Shown here in pieces: positions 34,468 to 43,440 of a stretch of DNA of 49,777 nt (the stretch's first letter is position 1; every line of letters starts with the position of its first letter). This DNA comes from Verrucomicrobia bacterium UBA7008. Its GTDB lineage: Bacteria > Verrucomicrobiota > Kiritimatiellia > RFP12 > UBA1067. A program made the translations under genes and the position numbers. The stretch spans positions 1 to 49,777 of the forward strand of contig DJXI01000083.1 of NCBI GenBank assembly GCA_002449695.1. Reading direction: 5' to 3'. The notes below the pieces were generated by a model. The model made no database searches, had not been told where the DNA came from, and saw nothing but the letters and a program-made list of their open reading frames with translations.

Positions 34468-36519
34468 ATGAAGAGCATCCTGATCGCGGCCGCCGTGCTG
34501 TCCGCCTCGTTCGCGTTCGCGGACGAGGCGGCGCCGGCGGAGACGCCGGCGTGTCCGGTGTCCGTCGTCGTCGACGGCACCGCGACTTCGTACAACCTCG
34601 CGGTCGTCGCGGACGCGGGCGACGTCAAGGGCGCGCAGGCGTACATCGGCGCCTACGCGGACAACGTTCAGAACGACGCGAACTTCAAGGCGAACGAGGC
34701 GACGGCGCTGGCGACCATCCGCACGGAGAACCGGTTCTTCGGCACGTGGTGGTCGATCTTCCCGCCGCTGCTGGCGATCTTCCTCGCGCTTCTCACGAAG
34801 GAGGTCTATTCGTCGCTCTTCATCGGCATTGTCTCCGGCGGCCTGATCTATTCCGGCTTCGCGTTCGAGGGGACGCTGCTGCACGTCGTCAAGGACGGCT
34901 TCATCGACTCGGTCGCGGACGGCTACAACGTCGGCATCCTGCTCTTCCTCGTCCTGCTCGGCTCGCTCGTCGCGATGATGAACAAGACGGGCGCGTCGGC
35001 GGCGTTCGGGCGGTGGGCGCAGACGCACATCCGCACCCGCATCGGCGCGCAGGTCGCGACGATCATCCTCGGCCTGCTCATCTTCGTCGACGACTACTTC
35101 AACTGCCTCACCGTCGGCAGCGTGATGCGCCCCGTGACCGACGCGAAGAAGGTGTCGCGCGCGAAGCTCGCGTACCTCATCGACGCGACGGCCGCGCCGA
35201 TCTGCATCATCGCGCCGATCTCGAGCTGGGCGGCGGCGGTCGCGGGCTTCGCGAAGGGCGCGGGCGCCGAGAGCGGCTTCTCGCTCTTCATCAACGCCAT
35301 CCCCTACAACTTCTACGCGATCCTCACCATCGTCGCGATGTTCGCGTTCGCGTTCATGAAGTTCGACTTCGGCCCGATGAAGCGCCACGAGGCGGCGACC
35401 GCCGCCGGCGGGCCGGATCTCGGCGCGATCGAGGACGCGACCGACGCGCTCGCGAAGAACGACCGCGGCCGCGTCATCGACCTCGTCATCCCGGTGCTCG
35501 TGCTCATCGCGTGCTGCATGGTCGGCATGATCTACTCGGGCGGCTATTTCGGCGGCGACAACGCCGGCGACTTCGTGAAGGCGTTCTCCGACTCCGACGC
35601 GTCCGTCGGCCTCGCGCTCGGCTCGATCGTCGCGATCGTCTTCGCCGTCGCGTTCTACCTCTGCCGCCGCGTCATCTCGTTCCGCGACTGCATGGACGCG
35701 TTCCCGGAGGGCTTCAAGGCGATGGTGCCCGCGATCATGATCCTCTGCTGCGCGTGGACGCTCAAGGCGATGACCGATTCGCTCGGCGCGAAGGTGTTCA
35801 TCTCCGACATCATCAGCGGCCCGGCGGCGGGCCTCTGGAACTTCCTCCCCGCCATCATCTTCGTCATCGCGATCATCCTCGCGTTCTCGACGGGCACGAG
35901 CTGGGGCACGTTCGGCATTCTCATCCCGATCGTCCTCGCGGCGATCCCGGGCTCGTCGATGACGATCGTTGCCGTCTCCGCCTGCATGGCGGGCGCCGTC
36001 TGCGGCGACCACTGCTCGCCGATCTCCGACACGACGATCATGGCGTCGGCGGGCGCGCAGTGCAACCACATCGTGCACGTCAACACGCAGCTGCCGTACG
36101 CGCTCACCGTCGCGGCCGTCTCGTTCGTCGCCTACATCGTGGCGCCGTTCGTCGGCTCGGCGTGGATCGCGCTGCCGCTCGCCGTGCTGCTTCTCCTCGC
36201 GACGCTCTTCTTCCTCAAGCTCGTCGTCAAGGGCGCGGTCGCGGAGGGCTCCCTGCCCGCCGTGTTCCGCAAGTTCGCCCAGAGCGTCAACAACCGGCCG
36301 TTCGCCGCGCAGCTCGCGCACATGGCGGACGCGATCCTCGCCGACGGCCGCATCGACGAGAAGGAGGCCGTGCAGCTGTCCGAGCTGCTCGCCAAGATCG
36401 AGGGCCAGGAGGAGTTCCGGAAGGCGCTTGACGCCGCGCGGGAGGACGGCGTGATCACGCTGGAGGAGTCGGCCAACATCGAAGGCTTCATCCGCCGGCT
36501 CATCGGCCGCAAGGCGTAG
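34468..36519 (+). CDS. NhaC-family Na+/H+ antiporter-like transporter with extra N- and C-terminal domains
   Basis: 683 residues. The central 90-600 region is a multi-helix NhaC/ion-transporter-superfamily core (FVDDYFNCLTVGSVMRPVTD, GTSWGTFGILIPI, CGDHCSPISDTTIMASAGA). NhaC relatives exchange Na+ for H+, malate/lactate or amino acids. Unusual additions: a cleavable-looking signal peptide and a periplasmic segment of about 70 residues before the first helix, and a C-terminal cytoplasmic helical domain of about 75 residues (AHMADAILADGRIDEKEAVQLSELLAKI) resembling TerB/EF-hand-like modules. GGAGGC lies before ATG 34468. Confidence 0.82.
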   Translation: MKSILIAAAVLSASFAFADEAAPAETPACPVSVVVDGTATSYNLAVVADAGDVKGAQAYIGAYADNVQNDANFKANEATALATIRTENRFFGTWWSIFPPLLAIFLALLTKEVYSSLFIGIVSGGLIYSGFAFEGTLLHVVKDGFIDSVADGYNVGILLFLVLLGSLVAMMNKTGASAAFGRWAQTHIRTRIGAQVATIILGLLIFVDDYFNCLTVGSVMRPVTDAKKVSRAKLAYLIDATAAPICIIAPISSWAAAVAGFAKGAGAESGFSLFINAIPYNFYAILTIVAMFAFAFMKFDFGPMKRHEAATAAGGPDLGAIEDATDALAKNDRGRVIDLVIPVLVLIACCMVGMIYSGGYFGGDNAGDFVKAFSDSDASVGLALGSIVAIVFAVAFYLCRRVISFRDCMDAFPEGFKAMVPAIMILCCAWTLKAMTDSLGAKVFISDIISGPAAGLWNFLPAIIFVIAIILAFSTGTSWGTFGILIPIVLAAIPGSSMTIVAVSACMAGAVCGDHCSPISDTTIMASAGAQCNHIVHVNTQLPYALTVAAVSFVAYIVAPFVGSAWIALPLAVLLLLATLFFLKLVVKGAVAEGSLPAVFRKFAQSVNNRPFAAQLAHMADAILADGRIDEKEAVQLSELLAKIEGQEEFRKALDAAREDGVITLEESANIEGFIRRLIGRKA

Positions 36520-36564
36520 CTGGACATCCGACACAGACCGAATCAGAAAAAAAGGACAGACATC

Positions 36565-37335
36565 ATGAAAAAACTGTTGATTGCACTCGCCGCCGCGGCG
36601 GCGCTCGCCGGCTGCGGCGAAAAGGACGACGGCACGCGCAAGTTCGTCGTCGGCTTCGACGCCGACTTCCCGCCCTACGGCTACAAGGACGGCAGCGAGT
36701 ACAAGGGCTTCGACCTCGATCTCGCCCGCGCCGTCTGCGCGAAGAAGGGCTGGACGTTCGTCGCCAATCCCATCAACTGGGACGCGAAGGACATGGAGCT
36801 CAACTCCGGCGCGATCGACTGCATCTGGAACGGCTTCACGATGCAGGGCCGCGAAAACGCCTACACGTTCAGCGCGCCGTACGTCGACAACTCGCAGGTC
36901 GTGCTCGTGAAGGTGGATTCGCCCGTCGTCAGGCTGACCGACCTCGCGGGCCGGACCGTGGGCGTCCAGATCGACACGCCCGTGCAGAAGGCGCTGTCGG
37001 CCGGCGGCGACCGCGCGGCGCTCGGCGCCACGTTCAAGGGGCTCGTCGTCGAACCGAACTACAACCAGCTCGTGAACGAGCTCGTCATGGACGCGGTCGA
37101 GGCCGTCGCGCTTGACGTCGGCGTCGCGCGCCGGAAGATGGCGGACCTGCCCGGCAAGTTCCGCATCCTCGACGAGATCGTCATGAAGGAGACGTACGGC
37201 ATCGGCTTCAAGAAGGGCAACACGGCCCTCTGCGCGGAGGTCGAGGCGGCCCTGCGCGAAGTCGTCGCCGACGGCACGATGGCTGCCCTCGCCGAGACGT
37301 ACGGCATCGAGAAGGACGCGCTCCTCCTCAAATAA
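36565..37335 (+). CDS. Amino-acid ABC transporter, substrate-binding lipoprotein (second set)
   Basis: 256 residues. Lipobox LAGC, then a type-2 binding fold (VVGFDADFPPYGYKDG, GFDLDLARAVCAKKGW, IDCIWNGFTMQGRENAYTFSAPYV, VGVQIDTPVQKAL). The sequence is distinct from 31124, so a different substrate is likely. AAAAAAAGGACAG precedes ATG 36565. It pairs with the permease 9 nt downstream. Confidence 0.9.
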   Translation: MKKLLIALAAAAALAGCGEKDDGTRKFVVGFDADFPPYGYKDGSEYKGFDLDLARAVCAKKGWTFVANPINWDAKDMELNSGAIDCIWNGFTMQGRENAYTFSAPYVDNSQVVLVKVDSPVVRLTDLAGRTVGVQIDTPVQKALSAGGDRAALGATFKGLVVEPNYNQLVNELVMDAVEAVALDVGVARRKMADLPGKFRILDEIVMKETYGIGFKKGNTALCAEVEAALREVVADGTMAALAETYGIEKDALLLK

Positions 37336-37344
37336 GGACCGCCG

Positions 37345-37995
37345 ATGACGTTCTCCGGCATGATCGTGGATCTCCTCTCGGGACTCGCCGTCTCGGTGGA
37401 GATCTTCGTCTTCACGCTGCTCATCGCGCTGCCGCTCGGCTTCCCGATCGCGCTCGGGCGCATGTCGCGCCACCCGCTGGTGTCCGGCCTCTTCCGCCTG
37501 TACATCTCCGTCGTGCGCGGCACGCCGCTCATGCTCCAGATCATCTTCGTCTACTTTGCGCCGTACATCTTCTTCAAGATGCCGCTGTCGCGCTATCCGC
37601 GCCTCCTGGCGACGGTGCTCGCGTTCGGCTTCAACTACGCGGCGTATTTCGCGGAGATCTACCGCGGCGGGATGCTGTCGATCGACGTCGGGCAGCGCGA
37701 GGCGGCGCTTTCGCTCGGCCTCGACCGCTTCCAGACGTTCTTCCGCATCATCCTGCCGCAGACGGTCAAGCGCGTCATCCCGGCCGTCGGCAACGAGGTG
37801 ATCACGCTCGTGAAGGACACGTCGCTCGCGTTCACCATCGCCGTCACGGAGATGTTCACGATCGCCAAGCAGCTGTCGTCCGCGCACACGTCGATGACGC
37901 CGCTCATCGCCGCCGGCGTCTTCTACTACGTCTTCAACTACCTCGTCGCGTTCGCCATGGAGCGGCTGGAGCGGCGCTTCGCGTACTACAACTAG
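37345..37995 (+). CDS. Amino-acid ABC transporter, permease (second set)
   Basis: 216 residues with about five helices; VVRGTPLMLQIIFVYF and the EAALSLGLDRFQTFFRIILPQTVKRVIP coupling loop. No ATPase follows; the ATPase at 32640 is the nearest candidate partner. Co-transcribed with 36565. Confidence 0.9.
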   Translation: MTFSGMIVDLLSGLAVSVEIFVFTLLIALPLGFPIALGRMSRHPLVSGLFRLYISVVRGTPLMLQIIFVYFAPYIFFKMPLSRYPRLLATVLAFGFNYAAYFAEIYRGGMLSIDVGQREAALSLGLDRFQTFFRIILPQTVKRVIPAVGNEVITLVKDTSLAFTIAVTEMFTIAKQLSSAHTSMTPLIAAGVFYYVFNYLVAFAMERLERRFAYYN

Positions 37996-38007
37996 GGACG
38001 CGCCGCC

Positions 38008-38937
38008 ATGGGTCCGATCCTGCTCCTGCTTGCGGCCCTCCTGTGGGGCAGTGCGTTCGTGGCGCAGAAGCTCGCCGCCGAACACCTCGGGCCGTTTGCC
38101 GTCACGTGCGCGCGCAACATCATCGGCGGCGCGTTCATCTACCTCTGCTTCCGCCTGCGCCTCCGCTTCTGGGGGCGCGCGGGCATCCCGGCGGGCGTGC
38201 GCTCCTTCTCGCCGCGCGCGTTCGCGGGCGGCGTGGCGGCGGGCGTCGCGCTCTTCACCGCCTCCGTCACGCAGCAGATCGGCATCACCCACACGACGCC
38301 CGGCATCTCCGCCTTCCTGACCTCGAACTACATGATCCTCGTGCCGCTCTTCGGCCTCTTCGTCGGCCGCCGCGCGGGCGCGCTCGTGTGGCTCTGGGCC
38401 GCGCTGGCCCTCGGCGGCACGTACCTGCTCTGCGTCGAGCCGTCCGCCGCCGTGCCCGCGCTCGGCCGCGGCGAGGCGTGGACGCTCCTCTGCGCCGCGC
38501 TCTTCGCCGTCCAGATGCTCTGCGTCGACCGCTTCGCGCCCGGGACCGACATCCTCGCCTTTTCCTGCATCCAGCAGTTCACCGGCGCCGTGTGCGCCGC
38601 GCCGTTCCTCTTCACCGCCGCCGAGCGCGCGTTCTTCACCGCGCCGCACCTCGCGGCCGCGACCGGCCCGCTCCTCTACATCGCCATCCTCTCGAGCGGC
38701 ATCGCCTACACCTGCCAGAACCTCGGCCAGGTCCGCACGCCGCCCGCGCTCGCCACCATCATCATGGCGCAGGAAAGCGCGATCGGCGCGATCTGCGGCG
38801 CGCTCGTCCTCGGCGACGTCCTCACGGCGCGCCAGATCGTCGGCTGCGGCGTCATGCTCGCGGCGGTCATCCTTTCGCAGATTTTCAATGGCACGGAGCA
38901 GACGGACGCCGCGCGCGGCGGGAAAGGAGAACGGTAG
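38008..38937 (+). CDS. EamA-family (DMT) transporter
   Basis: 309 residues, ten predicted helices in two EamA repeats (LLLLAALLWGSAFVAQKLA; ILSSGIAYTCQNLGQ). Drug/metabolite transporters of this group often export amino acids or metabolites. It follows the second permease by 12 nt and abuts djlA, so it is probably the end of the transport operon. Substrate unknown. Confidence 0.88.
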   Translation: MGPILLLLAALLWGSAFVAQKLAAEHLGPFAVTCARNIIGGAFIYLCFRLRLRFWGRAGIPAGVRSFSPRAFAGGVAAGVALFTASVTQQIGITHTTPGISAFLTSNYMILVPLFGLFVGRRAGALVWLWAALALGGTYLLCVEPSAAVPALGRGEAWTLLCAALFAVQMLCVDRFAPGTDILAFSCIQQFTGAVCAAPFLFTAAERAFFTAPHLAAATGPLLYIAILSSGIAYTCQNLGQVRTPPALATIIMAQESAIGAICGALVLGDVLTARQIVGCGVMLAAVILSQIFNGTEQTDAARGGKGER

Positions 38938-39738
38938 ATGGGCTGGATCGGCGGCGCGATCGGCTATGCGGTGGGCGCGCGCTTCGGCGCGCTCGCCGGG
39001 ATTCTCGGCGCGGTGATCGGCAGCGCGGTCGGCAATCTGGTCGGCGGCGGCGCGGGGACGCCGACGGGCGGGTCGTACGGCCAGACGCGCCGACGCGCGG
39101 CCACGCAGCGCGAGCGCGAGGTCGTGTTCCTGACGGCCGCGGGCGCGCTCCTGGCGAAGCTCGCCAAGGCCGACGGCCACGTGGACGCGTCGGAGATCGC
39201 GGCCGCCGAGCGGGCCTTCGTGCGGCTGGGACTCACGCCCGGCAACCGCGCGATCTGCATCCAGGCGTTCCGCGCGGCGAAGGCCGACGCCCATTCGATC
39301 TTCGACTACGCCGAGTCGTTCGCCGCCGTCGCGCGCGGCGAGCCGCTGCGCCAGCTGATGTACGATCTCCTCTGGGACGTCGCGTGCGCCGACGGCGAGC
39401 TGTCGCCCGACGAGCGGCGCATCCTCGAGATGATCGTCACGCCCCTCCGGATCCGGCCGTCGCTCTTCGCCGAACAGCGCGCCCGCCGTCTCGGCGGCCG
39501 CGCGGGCGCGGCGCGGCGCGCGCCGTCCGCGCCGTCGCCGTACGAGATCCTCGGCTGCGCGCCGACCGCGACGGACGACGAGGTGCGCCGCGCCTACCGG
39601 GCGCAGGCGAAGAAGAACCACCCCGATCTCCTGCGCGCGCAGGGCCTGCCGGAGGAGATGGTGACGCGCGCGACCGCGCAGATGGCGCGCATCAACGCCG
39701 CGTGGGAGGAGATCAAGCGCGCGCGCGGCCTGTCCTGA
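38938..39738 (+). CDS. djlA: DjlA-like TerB/J-domain co-chaperone
   Basis: 266 residues: an N-terminal Gly-rich hydrophobic segment (GAIGYAVGARFGALAGILGAVIGSAVGNLVGGG), a TerB-like helical domain (about 60-180; KADGHVDASEIAAAERAFVRLG, ADGELSPDERRILEMI) and a C-terminal J-domain (about 198-266) with HPD in KKNHPDLL. It would stimulate DnaK at the membrane. The start is immediately after the eamA stop. Its 3' end overlaps the convergent lysR gene by 26 bp. Confidence 0.88.
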   Translation: MGWIGGAIGYAVGARFGALAGILGAVIGSAVGNLVGGGAGTPTGGSYGQTRRRAATQREREVVFLTAAGALLAKLAKADGHVDASEIAAAERAFVRLGLTPGNRAICIQAFRAAKADAHSIFDYAESFAAVARGEPLRQLMYDLLWDVACADGELSPDERRILEMIVTPLRIRPSLFAEQRARRLGGRAGAARRAPSAPSPYEILGCAPTATDDEVRRAYRAQAKKNHPDLLRAQGLPEEMVTRATAQMARINAAWEEIKRARGLS

Positions 39739-40654
39739 CCGGGGCCGCCCGCCCGTCCGCGCCGATGATCCGGCGGATCGCCGCGATGAAGGTCCGCGCC
39801 GCGTCGGACGGCGCGATGCCCATGCGCCGCACGAGGCCGACACGGATCGTCTCGCCGAGCCGGAGCGGCACGGAGACGATGGCCGGGTCGTAGGCTTTCG
39901 CGTGCGCCCCGGACGCCACCGTGAAGCCGTTCAGCCCCAGGATGAGATTCGTCATCGTCGCGCGGTCGCGCACGCGGATGTTCTTTTTCCGGTCGATGGC
40001 CGCCATCACCTCCTCGGCGAAGGACAGCGCGTTCTCCGCGCCCTGCTCGTACGTGAGGTAGGGGTACGCGTCCAGCTCGGCGGGCAGGATGGCCTTCTTC
40101 TTCGCGAGCGGATGGCGCCGGCCGAGAAAGACGTGCGGCTGCGCCGAATAGAGCTCCTCGAACGCGAGCTCGTCGCGCTTGAAGATCTTGCGCAGCAGGC
40201 GCTCGTTGCGGCTGGACAGGTAGAGCAGGCCGATCTCGCTGCGGTGCCGGGCCACGTCGTCGATGATCTCGCTCGTCACCGTCTCGCGCAGCGTGAAGTC
40301 GTAGGCGTCGCTCGTCGCCGCCCGGACGACCTCCATGAACGCCTCGGCCGCGAACGCGAAGTGCTGGCACGAGACGGCGAACTGCGGCCGGCGCACGGTC
40401 TTGCCCGTGTACTTTTCGGTGATGCGCGCGGCGTCGTCCAGAATCTGGCGCGCCGACGCCAGGAACTCTTCGCCCTCGCGGGTGACGGAGATGCCGCGCA
40501 CCGAACGCGTGAAGAGGGCCGTGCGGAGCTCCTCCTCCAGCGCGCGGATCGATTCGGTCAGCGTCGGCTGGGTGGCGAACATGCGCCGCGCGGCCTCGCT
40601 GATGCTGCCGTAGGTCGCCACCGCGTCCGCATATTTGAGCTGTTGCAGTGTCAT
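39713..40654 (-). CDS. LysR-family transcriptional regulator
   Basis: 313 residues. N-terminal winged helix-turn-helix (LQQLKYADAVATYGSISEAARRMFATQPTLTESIRALEEELRTALF) with a standard LysR effector domain. Sulfur-regulating CysB/Cbl proteins belong to this family, and the neighbouring minus-strand operon is for sulfur/thiamine, but the target is unknown. It is read in the same direction as thiH and starts 28 nt beyond its stop. Its -10 ends 6 nt before ATG, so the transcript is probably leaderless. Confidence 0.92.
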   Translation of the reverse strand: MTLQQLKYADAVATYGSISEAARRMFATQPTLTESIRALEEELRTALFTRSVRGISVTREGEEFLASARQILDDAARITEKYTGKTVRRPQFAVSCQHFAFAAEAFMEVVRAATSDAYDFTLRETVTSEIIDDVARHRSEIGLLYLSSRNERLLRKIFKRDELAFEELYSAQPHVFLGRRHPLAKKKAILPAELDAYPYLTYEQGAENALSFAEEVMAAIDRKKNIRVRDRATMTNLILGLNGFTVASGAHAKAYDPAIVSVPLRLGETIRVGLVRRMGIAPSDAARTFIAAIRRIIGADGRAAPVRTGRARA

Positions 40655-40660
40655 GACGCT

Positions 40661-40669
40661 AGTATATCA
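40661..40669 (-). promoter_or_regulatory. Extended -10 promoter of lysR (leaderless)
   Basis: On the minus strand, TGATATACT lies 6 nt upstream of the ATG (40652-40654), so transcription should start on or next to the start codon. The sequence matches that before 1003. Confidence 0.55.
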
Positions 40670-40681
40670 TATTGATCGTGT

Positions 40682-41785
40682 TCAGATTCGGTTGTCCCAC
40701 GTCTTGAAGACCGCCTCCTGCCCGTGCGCGCGGATGGCGGCGAAGACCTCGGCGGGCGGGCGGCCGTCGGACAGGGTGAACTGCGCCGTGTCGTCCGCGT
40801 GCACGGCGGCGTAGCCGCCCGGCGTGACGCGCGAGCCCGCGCTCATGTTGTCCGCGGCGGTGAGGACGATCCGGTCGCGGAAGGCCGGCGCCTCGCGCGT
40901 CGAGACGGTCAGGCCGCACGACGGGAACACGATGCGGAAGGCGAGCATCATCTGCTCCAGATCGTCTTCACCGACCTCGCAGGGCGGGACGAAGCCGCCG
41001 TCGACGCGGCAGATGCGCGGGAACGCGAACTGCACTTTCGCCTCGTAGCATTCGCGCATCAGGTGGTATGCGTGCGCGGCGAGGCTGGCCGCCTCCCGGC
41101 GCCACGGCCCGAGTCCGAGCAGGAAGGCGCAGCCGAGCGTGCGGAAGCCGGCGCGTCCCGCGCGCAGCTGCGTGCCGAGCCGCCAGTCGTAGTCCGCCTT
41201 GGGCCCGGCCGGGTGCATCTCGCGGTAGAGCGTGCGGTCGTACGTCTCCTGAAAGCACGTCAGCCCCTCGTAGCCCGCGGCGAAGAGCGCGCGATAGGCG
41301 TCTTCCGTCTGCGGCGCGACCTCCAGCGCCCGGTACGCGAACAGCGGCTTCAGCAGCCGCCCGACGTCGGCCAGATGGTCGACGGTGTTGACCTGCGGAT
41401 CCTCGCCGGCGACGACGAGGACGGAATCGATGCCGCTCGACCGGAGGACCTCGGCCTCGGCGCGGATCTCGTCGAGCGTGAGGTTGCGCCGCGCCGTGCC
41501 GACGTGCCCGCGGCGGAAGTCGCAGTAGCGGCATGCGTTGACGCACGTGTTGCCGATGTAGAGCGGCGCGTACACGCTGACGGTTCGGCCGTAGTGGCGC
41601 CGCCGCGCGAGCTGCGCCGCGCGGCGCAGCTCGGCGAGACGCGGCCGCGCCGCCGGGCTGATCAGGTTCAGCAGATCGAACCAGTCGGGCCGCGCGGCGT
41701 CCAGCGACGCGCGCACATCCGCGTCCGTGACGCGGGCGAGAAAACTCTCCACCTCCTCTTCACGATACTTCAGCAACGGAAACAT
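40682..41785 (-). CDS. thiH: 2-iminoacetate synthase ThiH (radical SAM)
   Basis: 367 residues. The radical-SAM cluster motif CxxxCxxC is CVNACRYC, preceded by YAPLYIGNT, with FRRGH after it, as in ThiH/HydG. It cleaves tyrosine to dehydroglycine for thiazole formation. The thiS-thiF-thiG genes upstream confirm ThiH over HydG, although a HydC-like gene at 49393 makes hydrogenase maturation worth noting. The GGAGG-rich leader partly overlaps heptamer array H7. Confidence 0.92.
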   Translation of the reverse strand: MFPLLKYREEEVESFLARVTDADVRASLDAARPDWFDLLNLISPAARPRLAELRRAAQLARRRHYGRTVSVYAPLYIGNTCVNACRYCDFRRGHVGTARRNLTLDEIRAEAEVLRSSGIDSVLVVAGEDPQVNTVDHLADVGRLLKPLFAYRALEVAPQTEDAYRALFAAGYEGLTCFQETYDRTLYREMHPAGPKADYDWRLGTQLRAGRAGFRTLGCAFLLGLGPWRREAASLAAHAYHLMRECYEAKVQFAFPRICRVDGGFVPPCEVGEDDLEQMMLAFRIVFPSCGLTVSTREAPAFRDRIVLTAADNMSAGSRVTPGGYAAVHADDTAQFTLSDGRPPAEVFAAIRAHGQEAVFKTWDNRI

Positions 41786-41798
41786 CCCTTTTCTCCTC

Positions 41799-41861
41799 CC
41801 TCTCCACTCTCCACTCTCAACTTTCCACTCTCAACTCTCCACTCTCCACTCTCAACTCCCA
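41799..41861 (-). repeat. Heptamer array H7 between thiG and thiH
   Basis: On the plus strand: ACTCTCC, ACTCTCA, ACTTTCC, ACTCTCA, ACTCTCC, ACTCTCC, ACTCTCA, ACTCCCA (41806-41861), with a partial unit before. Read on the minus strand, the GAGTTGA unit supplies the thiG stop codon. Confidence 0.92.
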
Positions 41862-42619
41862 AAGATGTCCGCCGGGCTGGTCGCGTGCGCCTGCGCGCTC
41901 GCGCGCGGCGGCCGCGCCTCCCGCGCCCGTTCCGCCGCGCGGACGGCGAGTTTGAAGGCTTCCGCCATCTTGACCGGATCGCCGGCCGCGGCGACGGCGG
42001 TGTTGGCCAGGACCGCGTCCGCGCCGATCTCGATCGCCTCCGCCGCGTGGCTGGGCAGTCCGATGCCGGCGTCGACCACGACCGGCACGCGGCTCTGCTC
42101 GACGATGATCTCGATCATGTCGCGCGTGCGGAGGCCGCGGTTGGAGCCGATCGGCGCGCCGAGCGGCATGACCGCCGCCGCGCCGGCCTCCTCGCAGCGG
42201 CGCGCGAGGACGGGATCGGCGTTGATGTACGGCAGGACGACCATCCCCAGCTTCGCGCAGGCGCGCACGGCGGCCAGCGTCTCCACCGGGTCCGGCAGCA
42301 GGTAGCGCGCGTCGGGGTGGATCTCGATCTTCAGCCAGGTGAAGCCGGCGGCCCGGCCGATCTGCGCGATGCGCACGGCCTCGTCGGCGTTCCGCGCGCC
42401 GGACGTGTTCAGCATGACTTCGATGCGGTCGCGGTCGATCGCCCGGAGGATGTCGTCGCCGGCCGCGTCGCGTTCATGCGCGCGCGTCAGCGCGACGGTG
42501 ACGAGCTCCGTCTCGCTCGCGGCGAGCGCGGCCCGCGTCTGTTCGCTCGACGCGAACTTGCCCGTGCCCAGAAAGAAACGGCTGGTGAACGATCTGTTGG
42601 CGATGACAAGCGGTTTCAT
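41852..42619 (-). CDS. thiG: Thiazole synthase
   Basis: 255-residue TIM barrel joining dehydroglycine, DXP and ThiS-thiocarboxylate. [56 protein letters not shown] and VLANTAVA are present. Its ATG overlaps the thiF stop by 4 nt. It ends DIFGS, the last codon and stop (AGT TGA) lying inside array H7. Confidence 0.95.
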   Translation of the reverse strand: MKPLVIANRSFTSRFFLGTGKFASSEQTRAALAASETELVTVALTRAHERDAAGDDILRAIDRDRIEVMLNTSGARNADEAVRIAQIGRAAGFTWLKIEIHPDARYLLPDPVETLAAVRACAKLGMVVLPYINADPVLARRCEEAGAAAVMPLGAPIGSNRGLRTRDMIEIIVEQSRVPVVVDAGIGLPSHAAEAIEIGADAVLANTAVAAAGDPVKMAEAFKLAVRAAERAREARPPRASAQAHATSPADIFGS

Positions 42620-43215
42620 AGTTCTTCTCCCAGTAAAAGCGACACGACGCAGTTCGCCTGCATCGCGGCGGCGATGACGACGCGCACGCCGACCGGCGCC
42701 AGGCCGTCGCGGACGTCGCGCGTCTGGTCGCCGACCAGAACGAGGTTGCGCCCGATCCGGCGCACGCGGATGTCGTTCGACCGGCCCCAGCCGGCGAGGC
42801 CGGCCGCGGCGACGACGGGCCGGCCGGCGGGCAGCAGCGCGTCGAGGAGCATCTTCTTCGCCTCGGCCGTGTCGAACGCCTCGATGACCGCGTCGCAGCC
42901 GGCGAACGCCGCGCGCGCCGTGTCGGGCGTCAGGCGCGCCGCGTGCAGCGTCAGGCGGAGGTCCGGCTCGATCCGGCGCAGGTTGGCCGCGAGCGCGTCG
43001 ACCTTCAGCCGCCCGATCTGCCGCCGGAAGAAGAACTGGCGGTTCAGGTTCGACGCCGCCACCGTGTCGAAGTCGGCGATCGTCAGGTTCTTCACGCCCG
43101 CGCGCACGAGCAGCATGGCGGCGTTGGAGCCGAGCCCGCCCGCGCCGGCGATGCCGACGCGCGCGGACTCCAGGATGCGACGCTCGCGGTCCGTCAGAGA
43201 GGTGTTGGCGCCCAT
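42616..43215 (-). CDS. thiF: ThiS adenylyltransferase, short ThiF type
   Basis: 199 residues: E1-like nucleotide loop [24 protein letters not shown] and [11 protein letters not shown]. This is the compact ThiF found with thiS-thiG-thiH in Clostridia and relatives. It lacks the C-terminal zinc region and adenylates the ThiS C-terminus. It starts one base after the thiS stop. Confidence 0.92.
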   Translation of the reverse strand: MGANTSLTDRERRILESARVGIAGAGGLGSNAAMLLVRAGVKNLTIADFDTVAASNLNRQFFFRRQIGRLKVDALAANLRRIEPDLRLTLHAARLTPDTARAAFAGCDAVIEAFDTAEAKKMLLDALLPAGRPVVAAAGLAGWGRSNDIRVRRIGRNLVLVGDQTRDVRDGLAPVGVRVVIAAAMQANCVVSLLLGEEL

Positions 43216-43216
43216 C

Positions 43217-43414
43217 TCAGCCTCCGGCGACGATGCGGAACACGTTGAGCACCGCGTTGGCCGCGAGCGGCGCGGCCAGGGCCCGGGCCCCGATGCGGAT
43301 TTCGCCGTCGCACTCGACGACCGATTCCGGGATGTTGACGCCGCGCGCGGTCAGAAACGCCGCGAGGGTCGTCGGCTCGGTTTCGGTCTCCTGTCCCTGG
43401 TACGTGATCTTCAT
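43217..43414 (-). CDS. thiS: Sulfur carrier protein ThiS
   Basis: 65 residues with a beta-grasp pattern, ending in the diagnostic Gly-Gly (FRIVAGG). The ATG is at 43412-43414, with a GGAGGGAGG leader. Coupled to thiF. The sulfur source may be cysteine made by cysK, 26 nt upstream. Confidence 0.92.
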   Translation of the reverse strand: MKITYQGQETETEPTTLAAFLTARGVNIPESVVECDGEIRIGARALAAPLAANAVLNVFRIVAGG

Positions 43415-43440
43415 GATGCGGTCTCCCTCCCTCGGGCGCG

